Positions 6,600 to 7,929 of a DNA stretch of 7,929 nt are shown here, one piece after another. The translations under genes were made by a program, and so were the position numbers. The notes below the pieces were generated by a model. That model saw only the letters and a program-made list of their open reading frames with translations, was not told where the DNA came from and did no database searches. Numbering within the stretch: position 1 is the first letter of the stretch; the number at the start of each line of letters is the position of its first letter. The stretch comes from an uncultured Nannocystaceae bacterium (lineage in GTDB: Bacteria; Myxococcota_A; Polyangia; Nannocystales; Nannocystaceae), in assembly GCA_938084085.1 (NCBI GenBank), contig CALKDV010000500.1, positions 1 to 7,929 on the forward strand, read 5' to 3'.

Positions 6600-6638
6600 C
6601 CCACCCCGGCCGGTACGAACAGCCAAACTCGCGCGACC

Positions 6639-7706
6639 TCAACCGGCGTCCGCGAAGCTTGTGGGCACCCGACGCTTGCCCTCGATGGCGCTCTGGATTG
6701 GATCGGCACCGAAACGATCGACATGCTCCCTTCCAGGGACGCGAAAGCAGCGATCGAAGCGCGTGTCATCGAGCACGAGCGAGTAAAATAAGCGACCCGG
6801 GTGAAACGCCTGGTTGTATCGACTCCTCCCCGCCACGCGCTGGACTCGCCCCGCCGCGGTCAGCAGCGGCCCCGGCACCCGCTGCGGAGCGATGCCGCGC
6901 GCCTCCATAAAGCCCTCGAGGGTGGCCACCACGGGTCCAGCCACGTTGAACAGCCCCTTGCCCCGCAGCGTCGCCGCCAGGTGGAGATCTCGCCCGAGGC
7001 GCTGCTTTGACGTCGGGTTGATCAGCGGATCGTAGCCCACAGGCAGCAGCGGCGGGCGACCCTCCATGAGCAAGTTCAGCCCGGAGAGCACGCCTCCCCC
7101 GAGCACACCGGAGGGACGAAGCACCACGATCTCGCAGTGGTCGTGATCCATCTTCGCGCGACATGAAAACTCGGCGTCCACCGTGTCGCGGACGATGGGG
7201 TGCGCCTGTGGGTCGAAGTTCACATCCGCGTCCTCGCGCACCTGGCTGGCGCTTCGCGGCCCCACCTCGTAGACAGCGTCCGTCGACAGGTAGATAAACT
7301 TTCCTACCTCGCGGCGCAGACACCCGTCGAGCAGCCAGCGGGTGGAGTTCACGTTAAATTCATGACGCCGAACCGAGTAGCCTTTTGGGTTACCTTGAAA
7401 CGCGAGGTGGACGACCGTGTCAAAGTTCGCCTCGCGCAGACGATCGAGCATGAAGAGGTTCTCCACCTGGTCGCGACGGCTCAGATCCGCGGTCGTCATC
7501 AAGAACCGATCGGGGTCGAGATCCAGCAGCGGCGCTGGGCAGGTCCCATGGCTCACCCCCACCACAAACTCCACCTCGGGATCCGCCACGAGTCGCGTCA
7601 CGAACTCGCCGGCGACTTTGCGGTGCACACCGCTCACCAACACCCGCCGCTTCCCCTCGCGCGGCCGTCCAAACCAAGGTTGCTCGGCGGTGAGGGCGTC
7701 ACCCAT
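6639..7706 (-). CDS. Atypical extended SDR / NAD-dependent epimerase-like protein
   Basis: This protein has 355 residues. The start is ATG 7704-7706 with GGAGG 8 nt upstream, overlapping the acyltransferase stop by 8 nt (ATGGGTGA). The fold resembles extended SDRs (sugar epimerases/dehydratases): beta-1 RRVLVSGVHRKVAGEF (20-35), DTVVHLAFQG (96-105), the FNVNSTRWLLDGC helix (117-129), FIYLSTDAVYEVGP (137-150), VVLRPSGVLGGGV (194-206) and GLFNVAGP (251-258). Key catalytic features are missing. The nucleotide loop is SGVHRKVAG instead of TGxxGxxG. Where YxxxK should lie, the sequence is HPIVRDTVDAEFSCRAK (169-185), with no Tyr and no Lys in register; the Ser/Thr of the STDAVY strand is kept. It may bind a nucleotide or act as a non-catalytic partner, or use another mechanism. 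The operon with a PlsC-like acyltransferase suggests lipid metabolism. The family level is confident; enzymatic activity is doubtful. Confidence 0.85.
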   Translation of the reverse strand: MGDALTAEQPWFGRPREGKRRVLVSGVHRKVAGEFVTRLVADPEVEFVVGVSHGTCPAPLLDLDPDRFLMTTADLSRRDQVENLFMLDRLREANFDTVVHLAFQGNPKGYSVRRHEFNVNSTRWLLDGCLRREVGKFIYLSTDAVYEVGPRSASQVREDADVNFDPQAHPIVRDTVDAEFSCRAKMDHDHCEIVVLRPSGVLGGGVLSGLNLLMEGRPPLLPVGYDPLINPTSKQRLGRDLHLAATLRGKGLFNVAGPVVATLEGFMEARGIAPQRVPGPLLTAAGRVQRVAGRSRYNQAFHPGRLFYSLVLDDTRFDRCFRVPGREHVDRFGADPIQSAIEGKRRVPTSFADAG

Positions 7707-7929
7707 GCTCGCCACCTCCTCTCGTCTCCGGGGCATCGCCCGAGACCTCCACCGCTCCCATGGACGCGTGCTGGGCCACCGCCGTTTGAAGGGCGCGTTG
7801 CAGCTCCGCCCGCGTGCGCACCCCGCCGTCGGGCTGCTCGCCTTCGTGGCCGGGCGCCACGGCGATCGGCGCGCCGTAGACCAGCTTGAGGCGACGCCCG
7901 CGTTTCCCGTGGGACGCGCCAAACAACGC
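7699..7929 (-). CDS. PlsC-like acyltransferase, C-terminal fragment (cut by window edge)
   Basis: Only the last 76 residues are visible; the frame stays open to the window end, and the TTG at 7926 is internal, not a start. FGASHGKRGRRLKLVYGAPIAVAPG matches the closing strand of 1-acyl-sn-glycerol-3-phosphate acyltransferases (R-x-x-x-x-GxPI). VRTRAELQRALQTAVAQH matches the C-terminal helix that follows it. The catalytic HxxxxD block would lie outside the window, so activity cannot be judged. The family acylates lysophosphatidate or related lipids at the inner membrane. The last 20 residues (MGAVEVSGDAPETRGGGEHG) are polar. The stop overlaps the next gene's ATG by 8 nt, so this is the upstream member of an operon with the SDR-like gene. 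Confidence 0.6.
   Translation of the reverse strand, partial: ALFGASHGKRGRRLKLVYGAPIAVAPGHEGEQPDGGVRTRAELQRALQTAVAQHASMGAVEVSGDAPETRGGGEHG
7715..7719 (-). promoter_or_regulatory. Ribosome binding site of the SDR-like gene
   Basis: GAGGAGGTGG on the minus strand contains a perfect GGAGG core (7715-7719) 8 nt before ATG 7706, inside the end of the acyltransferase gene. It rules out the longer open frame reaching to 7922. Confidence 0.8.

Noticed and set aside
6606..6647. CCGGCCGG palindrome and GCCGGT/ACCGGC arms as a terminator
   Set aside because: No T-tract, and the arms are separated by 27 nt including the SDR stop; this is ordinary GC-rich dyad symmetry.
5429..6910. 493-codon plus-strand frame spanning the UbiA gene
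   Set aside because: It is Arg/Pro-rich with no domain and overlaps the ATPase, UbiA and SDR genes, all of which have clear motifs; it is an artefact of high GC.
7707..7922. N-terminal extension of the SDR-like gene
   Set aside because: Arg/Ser/Trp-rich shadow of the acyltransferase frame; a strong ribosome binding site supports ATG 7706.

Overview
The window looks like chromosome from a GC-rich Gram-negative bacterium, most likely a myxobacterium or another member of the former Deltaproteobacteria (Myxococcota/Bradymonadota type). This rests on strong G/C preference at third codon positions, an FHA domain fused to a DUF4388 (PATAN) domain, a lipoprotein with a long Pro/Ser/Arg tail, and a paired ArsA/Get3-like ATPase operon. 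It is inference from gene content; no 16S rRNA or other marker is present. No mobile element, CRISPR array, tRNA or rRNA was seen.

Layout, left to right: (1) the 3' part of a lipase-like alpha/beta hydrolase (+, cut by the left edge); (2) a convergent FHA-DUF4388 protein (-); (3) a divergent non-coding stretch of about 540 bp; (4) a secreted or lipid-anchored protein (+) with a Trp/Tyr/Gly core and an Arg/Ser/Pro tail; (5) a two-gene operon (-) encoding two different ArsA/Get3-family ATPases with an 8-nt overlap; (6) a divergent UbiA-family prenyltransferase (+); (7) a two-gene operon (-) of a PlsC-like acyltransferase (cut by the right edge) followed by an extended-type SDR/epimerase-like protein, again with an 8-nt overlap. 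All three tail-to-tail junctions have a 39-bp gap.

The most interesting element is the ATPase pair. The first subunit keeps the family's signature P-loop lysine (GKGGVGKST) but has lost the switch I aspartate. The second keeps that aspartate (TIDPAKRLAQALG) but has proline in place of the signature lysine (GPGGVGKTT). In Get3/ArsA the signature lysine acts across the dimer interface, so the two are expected to form an obligate heterodimer with one competent site. This matches my memory of the mycobacterial Rv3679/Rv3680 pair. The SDR-like protein is also odd: it keeps the fold-like landmarks but lacks the YxxxK catalytic pair and most of the glycine-rich cofactor loop.

A loose common theme is membrane and lipid chemistry: lipase-like hydrolase, prenyltransferase, phospholipid-type acyltransferase, SDR, lipoprotein, and ATPases of a family that targets membrane proteins. 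The genes lie in several separate transcription units, so a shared pathway is only a hypothesis.
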